From Bacteroidia bacterium (lineage in GTDB: Bacteria > Bacteroidota > Bacteroidia > Bacteroidales > GWA2-32-17): 64,000 nucleotides of DNA. Within the stretch, counting starts at the first letter, position 1. Each line of letters begins with the position of its first letter. The stretch spans positions 26,748 to 90,747 of the forward strand of contig JACREQ010000047.1 in assembly GCA_016218155.1 (NCBI GenBank), read 5' to 3'. The notes under the pieces are model-generated. The model was not told the origin of the DNA. It did not search any database and saw only the letters and a list, made by a program, of their open reading frames with translations. This document shows, in pieces, positions 1 to 7,939 of the stretch. The position numbers and the translations under genes were made by a program.

Positions 1-648
1 TGAATCTGGTTTAAAACTTACGATATTATTTTTATTTATTTTACTTAGTTTAATTTCATGAATTGTAGACACTCCGGTTATTGATTCTACTTCAATTTTT
101 AATTCGTTGTTTTTCGAAAATCCAAAATATTCTAAAAGTTGAATAATCGGTATCATACTGGGGATATCACTCTTTATTATTGCCTGATTATCTATTGTTA
201 TCAATGTACTTAAACTATCAACGATTAAACCTATATTAATTCCATTAATTTTTGTGATTTTTGAACCTAAAAGTATTTCATAATCTTTTGTAGTTTTAAG
301 TATATATAAACCATCACTAAACCAATATAATTGTAATGGAAGTATTTTGTCACTATTAATATATTTCCCATAAGAAATCGTTGTATGCGAATCACCTATT
401 TTAGCAATAACTTGCTGCATTTTAATGGCTATCTCTAAATTACTGAATTGAGAAAGGTTAGAGGATATATAATCAAGCTTTGATTCAAATTCCGTTTTTG
501 TCATTGAAAAAAATAAATTTTTATGCTTTATTGGTAATTCCTTTTTTAGAAATTCAATATCGGTCTTCCAATCAACTACTTTTTCAGTTTGAGCTTGACT
601 ATATATGCACAAAATAAAAAGAAATACAATTAAATATATTTTTGTCAT
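1..648 (-). CDS. S41-family peptidase, N-terminal part (cut by window edge)
   Basis: This frame is open from an ATG at 648 to the window edge (216 codons, no stop), so the gene continues to the left of position 1. The first ~20 residues form a signal peptide ending in a SQAQ-like cleavage site, so the product is exported. The segment WKTDIEFLKKELPIKHKNLF, followed by an LSQFSNLEIA stretch and the IGDSHTTI motif (about residues 85-92), is characteristic of the N-terminal region of Bacteroidota S41 (tail-specific/C-terminal processing) peptidases. The catalytic Ser/Lys would lie beyond the window, so activity cannot be judged. It could be an inactive S41-like protein. The next gene, at 794-1192 on the same strand, lies 145 bp upstream. 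Confidence 0.72.
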   Translation of the reverse strand, partial: MTKIYLIVFLFILCIYSQAQTEKVVDWKTDIEFLKKELPIKHKNLFFSMTKTEFESKLDYISSNLSQFSNLEIAIKMQQVIAKIGDSHTTISYGKYINSDKILPLQLYWFSDGLYILKTTKDYEILLGSKITKINGINIGLIVDSLSTLITIDNQAIIKSDIPSMIPIIQLLEYFGFSKNNELKIEVESITGVSTIHEIKLSKINKNNIVSFKPDS

Positions 649-793
649 GTTTTTTTAATTTATATGCTTAATGTTATTATTGGCGGACATTTGTATTCTC
701 AGCTAAGAATTATGAAACGACTATGTGATTAATTTCTTGTTATATTTGTATGCATGTTATATCTACGTGTTATGTTTTCATTACTATGAATTT

Positions 794-1192
794 TTAAGAA
801 TTGACATGCAAATAGGCTTTTTTAAATTGATTAAAATTATTAAAATAACCTTCAATTGAGATTTTATACTTTGTTTTTCCTGTAACAATAAAGTAATTTG
901 TGTCTGAATACGCTCCACATGTAGATATACTCATAACATATAGCCCATCATTATTTGTTGCTAACCAATTGATTACTATTCTTTTTCCACTAGTACAGCC
1001 TGTTTGTGTTTTTCTTGTACCTATTTGGTCATATGAGTCATAACCCAATGTTTTTATTAATTCGAGTGGAATATCTTTCTTATTAACAGTAACAAATTTA
1101 TTTTCTGTTAACTCTTTTATTAAGTCTTTTGTTGTTTGTCCAAATACATGCACACAAAAAAATAATACAAATATCAAAATCCAATATTTCAT
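794..1192 (-). CDS. Small secreted protein of unknown function
   Basis: This 132-residue protein has a clear signal peptide (hydrophobic residues 4-16, then HVFGQ, typical of Bacteroidota exported proteins ending in Q after the cleavage site). The mature part is about 115 residues with two cysteines (in TGCTSGKR and STCGAYSD) that could form a disulfide. I recognise no family. It lies between two other minus-strand secreted proteins, but the gaps (145 and 286 bp) argue for separate transcription. Codon use and base composition resemble the neighbours. The ATG at 1192 is the only start that gives a signal peptide. Confidence 0.6.
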   Translation of the reverse strand: MKYWILIFVLFFCVHVFGQTTKDLIKELTENKFVTVNKKDIPLELIKTLGYDSYDQIGTRKTQTGCTSGKRIVINWLATNNDGLYVMSISTCGAYSDTNYFIVTGKTKYKISIEGYFNNFNQFKKAYLHVNS

Positions 1193-1478
1193 GTTTATTC
1201 ACATAGTTTATGTATAGACCAATTCTGCTTATTCATAGTTTGTGTATATCGGCATACATATTTCAAACACTTAAATATACTATATATTAAAATTTTTTAA
1301 TTAGTCATTCTTGTGTGCTTTAAAAATAGTTCAAATTTGCTTTTCATTTTAGTCTCCACTTTAAGGATCACGATTGAGTATCCGCAGTATCGGACAAAGT
1401 CGAAATTATTTTTTTCATGTTAACTTTGATTATATCAAGCGTGGACTCTTGATAGATGTTTTTTCGTACAAATTTGCT

Positions 1479-2354
1479 TTACTCAACAACCAGTTTACAT
1501 CTATAAGTTTTTGTTCCACTAACCTCAATTATATAAAATCCTTTTTTAAAATTTTCCCGACTTATGCTATAATTAAAACTATTTATAACGTTTTCATTAA
1601 ATACCATTTTTCCCGAAACATCAAAAACTGTTAGTGTGCAATTATTGCCAAGTTCAGTATCCCATTTAATATTTGTAAATTCCTTCATTGGATTTGGATA
1701 AACACTAATACCTTTAAATGCGATATTAGAAATAATTTCTGTTGATGTAGGGTTATAATGACATGGTATTTGTCTTTTATATCCAACACCATAATAATAG
1801 TTAGAAAATACATTAAAATCACTGTACGTATTAAGTGAGCCTGAAACAGAATCTAACAATGACATATTATCAGGTAAAGTACCTCTATAAATGTAATATT
1901 TAGAAGGAACAAAAACTCCGCTTTCATCAAAATACTTTGTCCAGTTTAATATTATTATTGTAGTTGGAAAACCTTGTGTTACCTGCAAATGTATTGTTTG
2001 ATGATATGGACTTTTTTGAGATTTGTTTCCACAACTGTCTACAACACAAATTTTATATCTGTCAGAATGAACTTCAGGACTAGAAGTATAATCAATAAAT
2101 TTACTTGCCATATTAAAGCCTTTGTATCCAATAGAATCATAAATATCAGAACTTGTTTCTTTATAAATAATATATCCTGCAGTACCAACTCCTGGTGTGT
2201 TTTCCCATGTAATTCTATTTTTAAAAGTTACAGAATCAATTGTAATCAGGCAAATATTTTCATTCTCATAAGGAATGCAAGTATTTATTGTTTGCTGACC
2301 TTTTGTAAAAAATACAGAAAACATAATTGTAAATAATAATAGTGTAGTTCTCAT
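1479..2354 (-). CDS. T9SS type A sorting domain secreted protein, fibronectin-III-like
   Basis: This 291-residue protein has a signal peptide (residues 1-19, ending TKGQ), a middle with two fibronectin type III-like stretches (ITWENTPGVGTAGYIIYKET and IILNWTKYFDESGVFVPSKY patterns), and a C-terminal T9SS type A sorting domain. The sorting domain is recognised by the ISVYPNPMKEF motif about 75 residues from the end, the VFDVSGKMV strand and the final GFYIIEVSG...CKLVVE. Such proteins are exported by Sec, cross the outer membrane through the type IX system and are anchored or released after cleavage of the C-terminal domain. No enzymatic domain is visible; a role in adhesion or surface structure is only an inference. 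Confidence 0.8.
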   Translation of the reverse strand: MRTTLLLFTIMFSVFFTKGQQTINTCIPYENENICLITIDSVTFKNRITWENTPGVGTAGYIIYKETSSDIYDSIGYKGFNMASKFIDYTSSPEVHSDRYKICVVDSCGNKSQKSPYHQTIHLQVTQGFPTTIIILNWTKYFDESGVFVPSKYYIYRGTLPDNMSLLDSVSGSLNTYSDFNVFSNYYYGVGYKRQIPCHYNPTSTEIISNIAFKGISVYPNPMKEFTNIKWDTELGNNCTLTVFDVSGKMVFNENVINSFNYSISRENFKKGFYIIEVSGTKTYRCKLVVE

Positions 2355-2384
2355 ATAAATTTATGTAATTAGTTATTGGGGTAG

Positions 2385-2456
2385 TAGCCCCGCCGGGAAT
2401 CGAACCCGAATCTGAAGTTTAGGAAACTTCCGTTCTATCCATTGAACTACAGGGCC
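2385..2456 (-). tRNA. tRNA-Arg (anticodon CCT)
   Basis: The minus strand folds into a full cloverleaf. The acceptor arm pairs GGCCCTG with CGGGGCT. The D arm has stems GTTC/GAAC. The anticodon stem GAAGT/ACTTC encloses the loop TTCCTAA with anticodon CCT. The T arm has loop TTCGATT. The discriminator base is A, and the CCA end is not encoded. Anticodon CCT reads AGG, so this is an arginine tRNA. A Bacteroidota -7 box lies just upstream at 2466-2473. Confidence 0.95.
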
Positions 2457-2465
2457 AGTGAACTG

Positions 2466-2473
2466 CAAAAGTA
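2466..2473 (-). promoter_or_regulatory. -7 box TACTTTTG for tRNA-Arg
   Basis: On the minus strand TACTTTTG matches the Bacteroidota primary-sigma -7 consensus TAnnTTTG, 10 bases before the tRNA 5' end, the right distance for a transcript with almost no leader. Confidence 0.7.
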
Positions 2474-2514
2474 ATAAAATCTTTGATTTTAATTTTTCGC
2501 ATAGTCAAATTAAT

Positions 2515-2522
2515 TATTTTTG
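2515..2522 (+). promoter_or_regulatory. -7 box TATTTTTG for the GNAT-GDPD pair
   Basis: TATTTTTG matches TAnnTTTG and ends 22 bases before the ATG at 2545. It probably drives both 2545-3054 and 3064-3915. Confidence 0.6.
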
Positions 2523-2544
2523 AACAAAATATAATATTCACTAA

Positions 2545-3054
2545 ATGGAAACAAGCACAAGTTTTATTCTTCGCCCTTGGCAAATTTCAGATATTGACAG
2601 TCTGGTAAAATATGCTAACAATAAAAAGATTAGCGATAATCTAACTAATGCTTTTCCAAATCCAGACAGCTGTGACGATGGGATAAAATTTATAAAAATT
2701 CAGGAAAGCTATAATCCTGCTAAAGCCTTTGCTATAGTAATAGATAACGAAGCTTGTGGAGCAATTGGAGTATTTCAGCAAACAGACATACACGAAAAAA
2801 ATGCCGAAATGGGTTATTGGCTTGCCGAGAAACATTGGGGAAAAGGGGTTATAACAAATGCGATAAAACAAACTGTAGAATATGGCTTTAAAAATTTCGA
2901 AATAAACAGAATTTTTGCCAGACCATTTGGTTCAAATTTAGCTTCTCAAAAAGTTCTGGAAAAAGCGGGTTTTAAATTTGAAGCAAAATTCAAAAACACA
3001 ATTTATAAAAACGGACAATTTTTAGATGAAATTTATTATGCTATTTATAAGTAA
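2545..3054 (+). CDS. GNAT family N-acetyltransferase (RimJ/RimL-like)
   Basis: This 169-residue cytoplasmic protein has the RimJ/RimL type GNAT fold. It opens with a FILRPWQISDIDSLVKYANN stretch. The acetyl-CoA pyrophosphate-binding loop is in the segment LAEKHWGKGVITNAIKQTV (about residues 93-111). It ends with the conserved block NRIFARPFGSNLASQKVLEK followed by AGFKFEA. Family members transfer acetyl groups from acetyl-CoA to amino groups of ribosomal proteins, antibiotics or small molecules; the substrate here cannot be told. It is followed 9 bp later by the GDPD lipoprotein gene, so the two are probably co-transcribed from the box at 2515. Confidence 0.88.
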   Translation: METSTSFILRPWQISDIDSLVKYANNKKISDNLTNAFPNPDSCDDGIKFIKIQESYNPAKAFAIVIDNEACGAIGVFQQTDIHEKNAEMGYWLAEKHWGKGVITNAIKQTVEYGFKNFEINRIFARPFGSNLASQKVLEKAGFKFEAKFKNTIYKNGQFLDEIYYAIYK

Positions 3055-3063
3055 GACTTTATA

Positions 3064-3915
3064 ATGCGAGCAACTTCAATAATTATCATTTCAATAATTA
3101 CTATTGCATTTCTTATTTCATGCAAACGCGAGAAAATTGAACTTGATAATTTAAATAACGGTGAAGTAATTGTTTTAGGTCATGGTGGAATGGGAACATT
3201 TTACAAATATCCCAGAAACTCTAAAGAATCGATAATTTCTGTAATGGGAATTGGCGCAGAAGGTTCTGAAATAGATGTTCAGATGACCAAAGACAGCGTA
3301 TTGGTTGCTTTTCATGATGAAGAAATGAATCTTACTACTACATGTAAAAACAGAATATGTGACCAATACTGGGCAGATATTGATGATTGTGTATTTCATT
3401 CGGTTGTAAGATATGTTTATGTTTTAAATTTAGATTATTTGTTTTCAGTAATTACACAGCCATCACAACATTACTTTTCATTTGATTGCAAAATACCTGA
3501 CGTAGAAAACAAAACTGAATTTATGAGAAGATTTGCAAGAGCAATAAAAAAACATGCAACAAAATATAATTTAACCGACAAGCTTATTATTGAAGGCAAA
3601 GTAGAATTTCTTGAGATTTTAAAGGAACAAAATGTATCTGCAAAACTATTCGTTACACAAACTGCTGATATGGATCAGGCAATTTTATGGGCTAATACTA
3701 TTGGTGCCTATGGCGTTGGCTTTGGAAGCAGCATTACTAAAGAAGATGTAAAAAGGGCACATGACAACAACCTGTTTGTTATGGTATGGGAAGCCAGCAC
3801 AGATGCACAAAATATTGAAGCATTAAAAAAGAATGTTGACATTATACAGACAGATAAACCTATACCATTACTAAAAAAACTTGGTAGATTTAACAGAGAT
3901 TATCCTATCCCATAA
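3064..3915 (+). CDS. Glycerophosphodiester phosphodiesterase family lipoprotein
   Basis: This 283-residue protein has a lipoprotein signal peptide with the lipobox LISC (Cys20), so it should be membrane-anchored outside the cytoplasm. The GDPD TIM-barrel signature is present but diverged. The usual HRG is GHGG (His40), the acidic pair is in GSEIDVQMTKD (about residues 70-75), and the second His is in VAFHDEEM (about residue 83). The C-terminal part has the expected YGVGFG and NLFVMVWEA...IQTDKP strands. GDPD enzymes split glycerophosphodiesters into glycerol-3-phosphate and an alcohol; the Arg-to-Gly change after the first His makes the exact substrate uncertain. It follows the GNAT gene by 9 bp. 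Confidence 0.82.
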   Translation: MRATSIIIISIITIAFLISCKREKIELDNLNNGEVIVLGHGGMGTFYKYPRNSKESIISVMGIGAEGSEIDVQMTKDSVLVAFHDEEMNLTTTCKNRICDQYWADIDDCVFHSVVRYVYVLNLDYLFSVITQPSQHYFSFDCKIPDVENKTEFMRRFARAIKKHATKYNLTDKLIIEGKVEFLEILKEQNVSAKLFVTQTADMDQAILWANTIGAYGVGFGSSITKEDVKRAHDNNLFVMVWEASTDAQNIEALKKNVDIIQTDKPIPLLKKLGRFNRDYPIP

Positions 3916-3930
3916 TTCAAATTTCTTTAA

Positions 3931-3956
3931 AATGAACATTTTTATTCATTTTTTTT
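3931..3956 (+). terminator. Weak terminator after the GDPD gene
   Basis: A short AT-rich hairpin (AATGAA pairing with TTCATT) is followed by a run of T. The stem is weak, so this is a tentative call. Confidence 0.4.
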
Positions 3957-3963
3957 AACTTTG
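3956..3963 (+). promoter_or_regulatory. -7 box TAACTTTG for the heptose kinase gene
   Basis: TAACTTTG matches TAnnTTTG and ends 17 bases before the GTG start at 3981, supporting that non-ATG start. Confidence 0.65.
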
Positions 3964-3980
3964 CCAAAAATATAATTATT

Positions 3981-4976
3981 GTGAAAGCAACTGAATTAAA
4001 TGCTCTATTTCAATCATTCTCAAATTTCAGGATTTTGGTTATCGGAGATGTAATGATTGACGCTTATTTGTGGGGTAAGGTAGAAAGAATCTCTCCGGAA
4101 GCACCTGTTCCGGTTGTTAGCATAATTAAAAGAGAGAACCGTCTTGGTGGCGCAGCAAACGTTGCTTTAAATCTAAGGTCACTTGGGGCAGTACCTGTTA
4201 TCTGTGCTGCAATTGGTAATGATGAAAAAGGTATTATTTTTAATGAATTATGCGAACAAAATGGAATTGCCATTGATGGTATTATAACATTACATGATCG
4301 CCCAACAACTGTAAAGACAAGAGTAATTGGCGGCAATCAGCATTTACTAAGAGTTGACGAAGAAATTGATATTTCCATATCAGAATCAGAAACTAAAAAA
4401 TTATCAGAAAGAATATTCCTTCTTCTTAACAAAGAAAACATAAATGCTATAGTTTTTGAAGATTATGATAAAGGAGTAATCTCACCATCATTAATTCAGG
4501 CTGTTACAAAAGAAGCCAAATTAAGAAATATTCCTGTTTGCGTAGATCCTAAAAAAAGAAATTTCCTTTCTTATGAAAACATTTCATTATTTAAACCCAA
4601 TTTCCGCGAACTAACTGAAGGGTTAAAATTAGATTTGAAAAAGAATGATTTTGAAGGAATATTTAAAGCAGTTCAGCTTTTCCATAACAATAAGAACATT
4701 GAAGAGGTTATGGTAACATTATCTGAGCTTGGAATATTTATTAGTAACGGTAAAGAATATAAAACAATACCTACTCAGGTTCGTGATGTTGCTGATGTAT
4801 CAGGTGCAGGAGACACAGTAATAAGTGTTGCAACATTATGCAAAGCAGCCGGACTAAACTCAACAGATACAGCAGCTATTTCAAATATTGCAGGTGGGCT
4901 TGTTTGCGAAAAAGTCGGAGTTATTCCTGTTGAAAAAGAAGCACTTTTGCAGGCTTGTAACAGATTTTTCAGTTAA
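3981..4976 (+). CDS. rfaE1: D-glycero-beta-D-manno-heptose-7-phosphate kinase (RfaE1/HldE kinase domain)
   Basis: This 331-residue PfkB/ribokinase-fold kinase starts at GTG. Features are the N-terminal block ILVIGDVMIDAYLWGKVERI and SPEAPVPVV, the GGAANVALNL motif, the VDPKKRNF strand and the PfkB signature DVSGAGDT with the catalytic base Asp278. It phosphorylates D-glycero-D-manno-heptose-7-phosphate at O-1 in ADP-heptose synthesis for LPS core. The protein stops after the kinase domain; the cytidylyltransferase half of HldE (RfaE2) is absent and must be encoded elsewhere, as is common outside the Enterobacteria. The gene is convergent with the SRPBCC gene 16 bp downstream. Confidence 0.9.
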   Translation: MKATELNALFQSFSNFRILVIGDVMIDAYLWGKVERISPEAPVPVVSIIKRENRLGGAANVALNLRSLGAVPVICAAIGNDEKGIIFNELCEQNGIAIDGIITLHDRPTTVKTRVIGGNQHLLRVDEEIDISISESETKKLSERIFLLLNKENINAIVFEDYDKGVISPSLIQAVTKEAKLRNIPVCVDPKKRNFLSYENISLFKPNFRELTEGLKLDLKKNDFEGIFKAVQLFHNNKNIEEVMVTLSELGIFISNGKEYKTIPTQVRDVADVSGAGDTVISVATLCKAAGLNSTDTAAISNIAGGLVCEKVGVIPVEKEALLQACNRFFS

Positions 4977-4992
4977 ACCAGTTATGCTGGGC

Positions 4993-5373
4993 TTAATCTT
5001 CAAAAAAGAATTTTAAAGCACCGAAATAACTTTCTTCCCAACCCTCCACAAAATCGTCATACTCACTATCCGGAATATTAGTATGTCGTAACTCAGCAGA
5101 TGTACCGTTTTTATCCTGATGAAGAATAATAGTCACTATAGATTCTTCAGCCTGACCGTCAAAATACCATTGCTGAACAATTTTCTTATTTTTAATAAAT
5201 TCAATGTTCTTTCCTACTATACTCCCACTCCACAGTGAAAATTCAGATCCGGGTTCGATTGACATTTCGGCTTCTTCGCCAGTCCATAAAGTAATTGAAT
5301 TAGCATTAGTTAAAGCCATATATACTTCATCTATAGGCGCATGAATTATATAGTACTTTTTGTAATCTTTCAT
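4993..5373 (-). CDS. SRPBCC (AHSA1/START-like) domain protein
   Basis: This 126-residue cytoplasmic protein is built of one START-like domain. The IIHAPIDEVYMALTNANSIT and LWTGEEAEMS opening, the FSLWSGSIVGKNIEF strand and the QWYFDGQAEESIVTIILHQD stretch followed by TSAELRHTNIPD are typical of AHSA1/SRPBCC proteins. The C-terminal GWEESYFGALKFFFED is the usual long helix that lines a hydrophobic pocket. Ligand or partner is unknown; homologs range from Hsp90 activators to small-molecule binders. It is monocistronic with its own -7 box at 5401-5408. Confidence 0.85.
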   Translation of the reverse strand: MKDYKKYYIIHAPIDEVYMALTNANSITLWTGEEAEMSIEPGSEFSLWSGSIVGKNIEFIKNKKIVQQWYFDGQAEESIVTIILHQDKNGTSAELRHTNIPDSEYDDFVEGWEESYFGALKFFFED

Positions 5374-5400
5374 TGTTTAAAATTTTCAAAATTGAATATA

Positions 5401-5408
5401 CAAATATA
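5401..5408 (-). promoter_or_regulatory. -7 box TATATTTG for the SRPBCC gene
   Basis: On the minus strand TATATTTG matches TAnnTTTG about 27 bases before the ATG at 5373. Confidence 0.6.
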
Positions 5409-5525
5409 TTAAACAAAATAATTTTATATACTCCTGATAAAAAAAACTTAAATTTGAGGAATAAAAATTATTAAGCATTATTATTTATATGTAAATGATA
5501 ATAGTAATAGGCTAATTGAAACAAC

Positions 5526-6887
5526 ATGAATGATTTTTTGATTTTAATTATAGGTATAAAAGTAGGCGTACTTTTAGGTTGGACTATCTCTTTTTTTATC
5601 AGAAAAAAGAAAAAACGTGTTGCTTTAGTTGAACTACAGGCAATACAAAATGAGCGCGATACTGCGAAACTAAACTATGGTGTTGTTAATGAGAAAGTTC
5701 AAATACTTGAGCAACAAATTAAAACACACAAAGCTGAACTTGAAGAAAAAAACAACCAATTATTAGCCATAACTTCAAAACTATCTACAAGTGAAGCTAA
5801 TATGCAAAACATGCTTCAAAAAATAGAGGAACAGAAAAAAGAATTAGAATCTGTTCGACAACAAATGAATATCGAATTCAGAAATCTTGCAAACGATATA
5901 CTGGAAGAAAAAACTAAAAAATTTACAGAACAAAACCGAGAAAAACTCGATGAACTTTTAAAACCATTAGGCGAAAAACTTAAAGATTTTGAAAAGAAAG
6001 TTGAAGAAACTTATAATAAGGAATCGCGAGAAAATTTTTCTTTAAAAGAAGAATTAAAACGACTATCCGACTTAAACCTTCAAATTAGTAAAGACGCAAC
6101 AAATCTCACTAATGCATTGAAAGGTCAGGTAAAAACACAAGGAAACTGGGGCGAAGTAATATTAAAAACAATTTTAGAACGCTCCGGACTGGTTGAGAAC
6201 CGTGAATTCTTTGCTCAGGAATCAGTTACAACTGAAGATGGCAAGCGTTTTCAACCAGATATTGTTGTAACATTACCTGATAATAAAAATGTAATTATTG
6301 ATAGTAAAGTTACTCTTGTTGCATACGAAAGATATGCTTCTGCAAACACAATTGAGGAGCAGGACGTAGCAATGAAAGAACATATTATTGCAATTAAAAA
6401 TCATATTATCGGATTAAGTCAGAAAAATTATCAGGATTTGTACAAGCAAAATCAACTGGATTTTGTTATGATGTTTTTACCAATTGAACCTGCCTACATG
6501 CTGGCAATACAAAAAGAACCTGAAATATGGAATTTTGCATATGATAAAAGAATTCTTCTTATCGGACCAACTAACCTTATAGCTGCATTAAAATTAATTC
6601 AGTCATTATGGAAACAGGAATATCAAAGCAGAAATGTTTTAGAAATCGCAAAACGTGGTGGCGATTTATACGATAAACTTGTTGGTTTTATTGAAGATTT
6701 ATTAGGGATTAAAAAGAAACTTGACGATGCCCAGAGAAGCCTTGAATCATCTATTAACAAATTACACGAAGGAAAAGGCAACATACTTAAAAGAGCCGAA
6801 GAAATGAAAAGTTTAGGTGCTAAAGCAAAAAAGAGCTTACCTGTAGATTTGTTAGATTTGGCAGATGAATTTAAAACAGAAGAATAA
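5526..6887 (+). CDS. rmuC: DNA recombination protein RmuC
   Basis: This 453-residue protein has an N-terminal membrane helix (residues 3-24), a long coiled coil (about 35-135, rich in E, K and Q) and the RmuC domain (about 180-410). The domain is recognised by QGNWGEVILKTILERSGL, the QPDIVVTLPDNKNVIIDSKV stretch, DFVMMFLPIEPAY and ILLIGPTNLIAALK. The core is a PD-(D/E)xK-like nuclease fold; the PDIVV...IIDSKV residues would be the catalytic D and DxK. RmuC is linked to reduced recombination at inverted repeats, which is of interest given the many palindromic repeats in this window. Length is normal. It is followed 47 bp later by the CorA-like gene. Confidence 0.92.
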   Translation: MNDFLILIIGIKVGVLLGWTISFFIRKKKKRVALVELQAIQNERDTAKLNYGVVNEKVQILEQQIKTHKAELEEKNNQLLAITSKLSTSEANMQNMLQKIEEQKKELESVRQQMNIEFRNLANDILEEKTKKFTEQNREKLDELLKPLGEKLKDFEKKVEETYNKESRENFSLKEELKRLSDLNLQISKDATNLTNALKGQVKTQGNWGEVILKTILERSGLVENREFFAQESVTTEDGKRFQPDIVVTLPDNKNVIIDSKVTLVAYERYASANTIEEQDVAMKEHIIAIKNHIIGLSQKNYQDLYKQNQLDFVMMFLPIEPAYMLAIQKEPEIWNFAYDKRILLIGPTNLIAALKLIQSLWKQEYQSRNVLEIAKRGGDLYDKLVGFIEDLLGIKKKLDDAQRSLESSINKLHEGKGNILKRAEEMKSLGAKAKKSLPVDLLDLADEFKTEE

Positions 6888-6934
6888 TTTAAGTTTTAAT
6901 TTTAATTACAAACAACAACATTTAAACTTTAAAA

Positions 6935-7816
6935 ATGAATAATGTAAAAGAGATTAAATACGAAAAGTTTAAATGGATTGATATTTTTCAACCACAAAAA
7001 GAACAACTTGAAGAAATTGCACAAGACTTTAAACTTGATTTATTTCAAATCAGAGATAGTTTGGAGCATGGGCATTTACCAAAATTTGAAAAACATTTAG
7101 ACTATTGTTTTATAATATTAAGAGCATACACTGCAAAAAACAGAGATAAATTCTCAACTGTAAGTGAACTTACCAATAAGATTGCTTTTTTTTATAACGA
7201 CGAAAAAATTATAACAATTCACAGAGCTAAATTTGATTTTTTAGATCAGATTAAACAGGATTTTTCGCATTCACAACAACTGCTTACATACATTATTAAT
7301 CAAATGGTACAAACATTTACCCAACCTGCAAACTGGCATAGCATTAAAATAGGTGAAGTTGAGAAAGTTATTTTTTTAAAAGATTACACTAAAATTTCTC
7401 TGGAAGATTTATATTTTCAAAAATCGCAAACACGAATTAGTAAAAAAATATTGCAAATAACACAAGATGTAGTAAATAAGATAACAGTTACACAAGAATC
7501 ACAAACTGCATTGCAAGATGTTAAGGATAGTATTATTAGTTTAATTTTGATTTATGACGAAGTTGCAGAAGACGCTAACAACCTAATGAACACATATCTA
7601 TCTTTTACAACAACAAAGAACAATGATGTAATGAAATTACTTACTATTTTCTCGGCATTCTTTTTACCATTAACTTTTTTGGTTGGAGTTTATGGAATGA
7701 ATTTCGACTTTATGCCTGAACTCAGATTAAAATACGGTTACCTATTTGTTGTTATATTTATGATTATTATTTCTTTATTAATATTTTACTGGTTTAAAAG
7801 AAAAAAAATAATGTAA
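6935..7816 (+). CDS. CorA-family divalent cation transporter
   Basis: This 293-residue protein has the CorA layout: a cytoplasmic N-terminal alpha/beta domain, a long helical stalk (about residues 150-225) and two C-terminal membrane helices (about 232-252 and 267-287). The selectivity motif GMN is at residues 254-256, just after the first membrane helix (GVYGMNFDFMP). CorA proteins form pentamers that import Mg2+ (some act on Co2+, Ni2+ or Zn2+). The basic tail KRKKIM after the second helix fits the cytoplasmic end. The family call is sure; the ion specificity is not. Confidence 0.9.
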   Translation: MNNVKEIKYEKFKWIDIFQPQKEQLEEIAQDFKLDLFQIRDSLEHGHLPKFEKHLDYCFIILRAYTAKNRDKFSTVSELTNKIAFFYNDEKIITIHRAKFDFLDQIKQDFSHSQQLLTYIINQMVQTFTQPANWHSIKIGEVEKVIFLKDYTKISLEDLYFQKSQTRISKKILQITQDVVNKITVTQESQTALQDVKDSIISLILIYDEVAEDANNLMNTYLSFTTTKNNDVMKLLTIFSAFFLPLTFLVGVYGMNFDFMPELRLKYGYLFVVIFMIIISLLIFYWFKRKKIM

Positions 7817-7909
7817 AATAAATACCCTTTAAGAATGTAATACTAAAGGCAAGATGATGAATTAAAATATTTATTACAAACAGTTTACAAAAACGATTAT
7901 TTAAATGCT

Positions 7910-7917
7910 TACTTTTG
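7910..7917 (+). promoter_or_regulatory. -7 box TACTTTTG for the DEAD-box helicase gene
   Basis: TACTTTTG matches TAnnTTTG and lies 23 bases before the TTG start at 7940, which supports that start. Confidence 0.65.
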
Positions 7918-7939
7918 CATTTAATTAATCATATACAAT

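Noticed and set aside
1374..1634. 86-residue plus-strand ORF at 1374-1634
   Set aside because: More than half lies antisense to the T9SS gene, and the peptide is rich in F, Y, N and I as expected for a random AT-rich reading frame.
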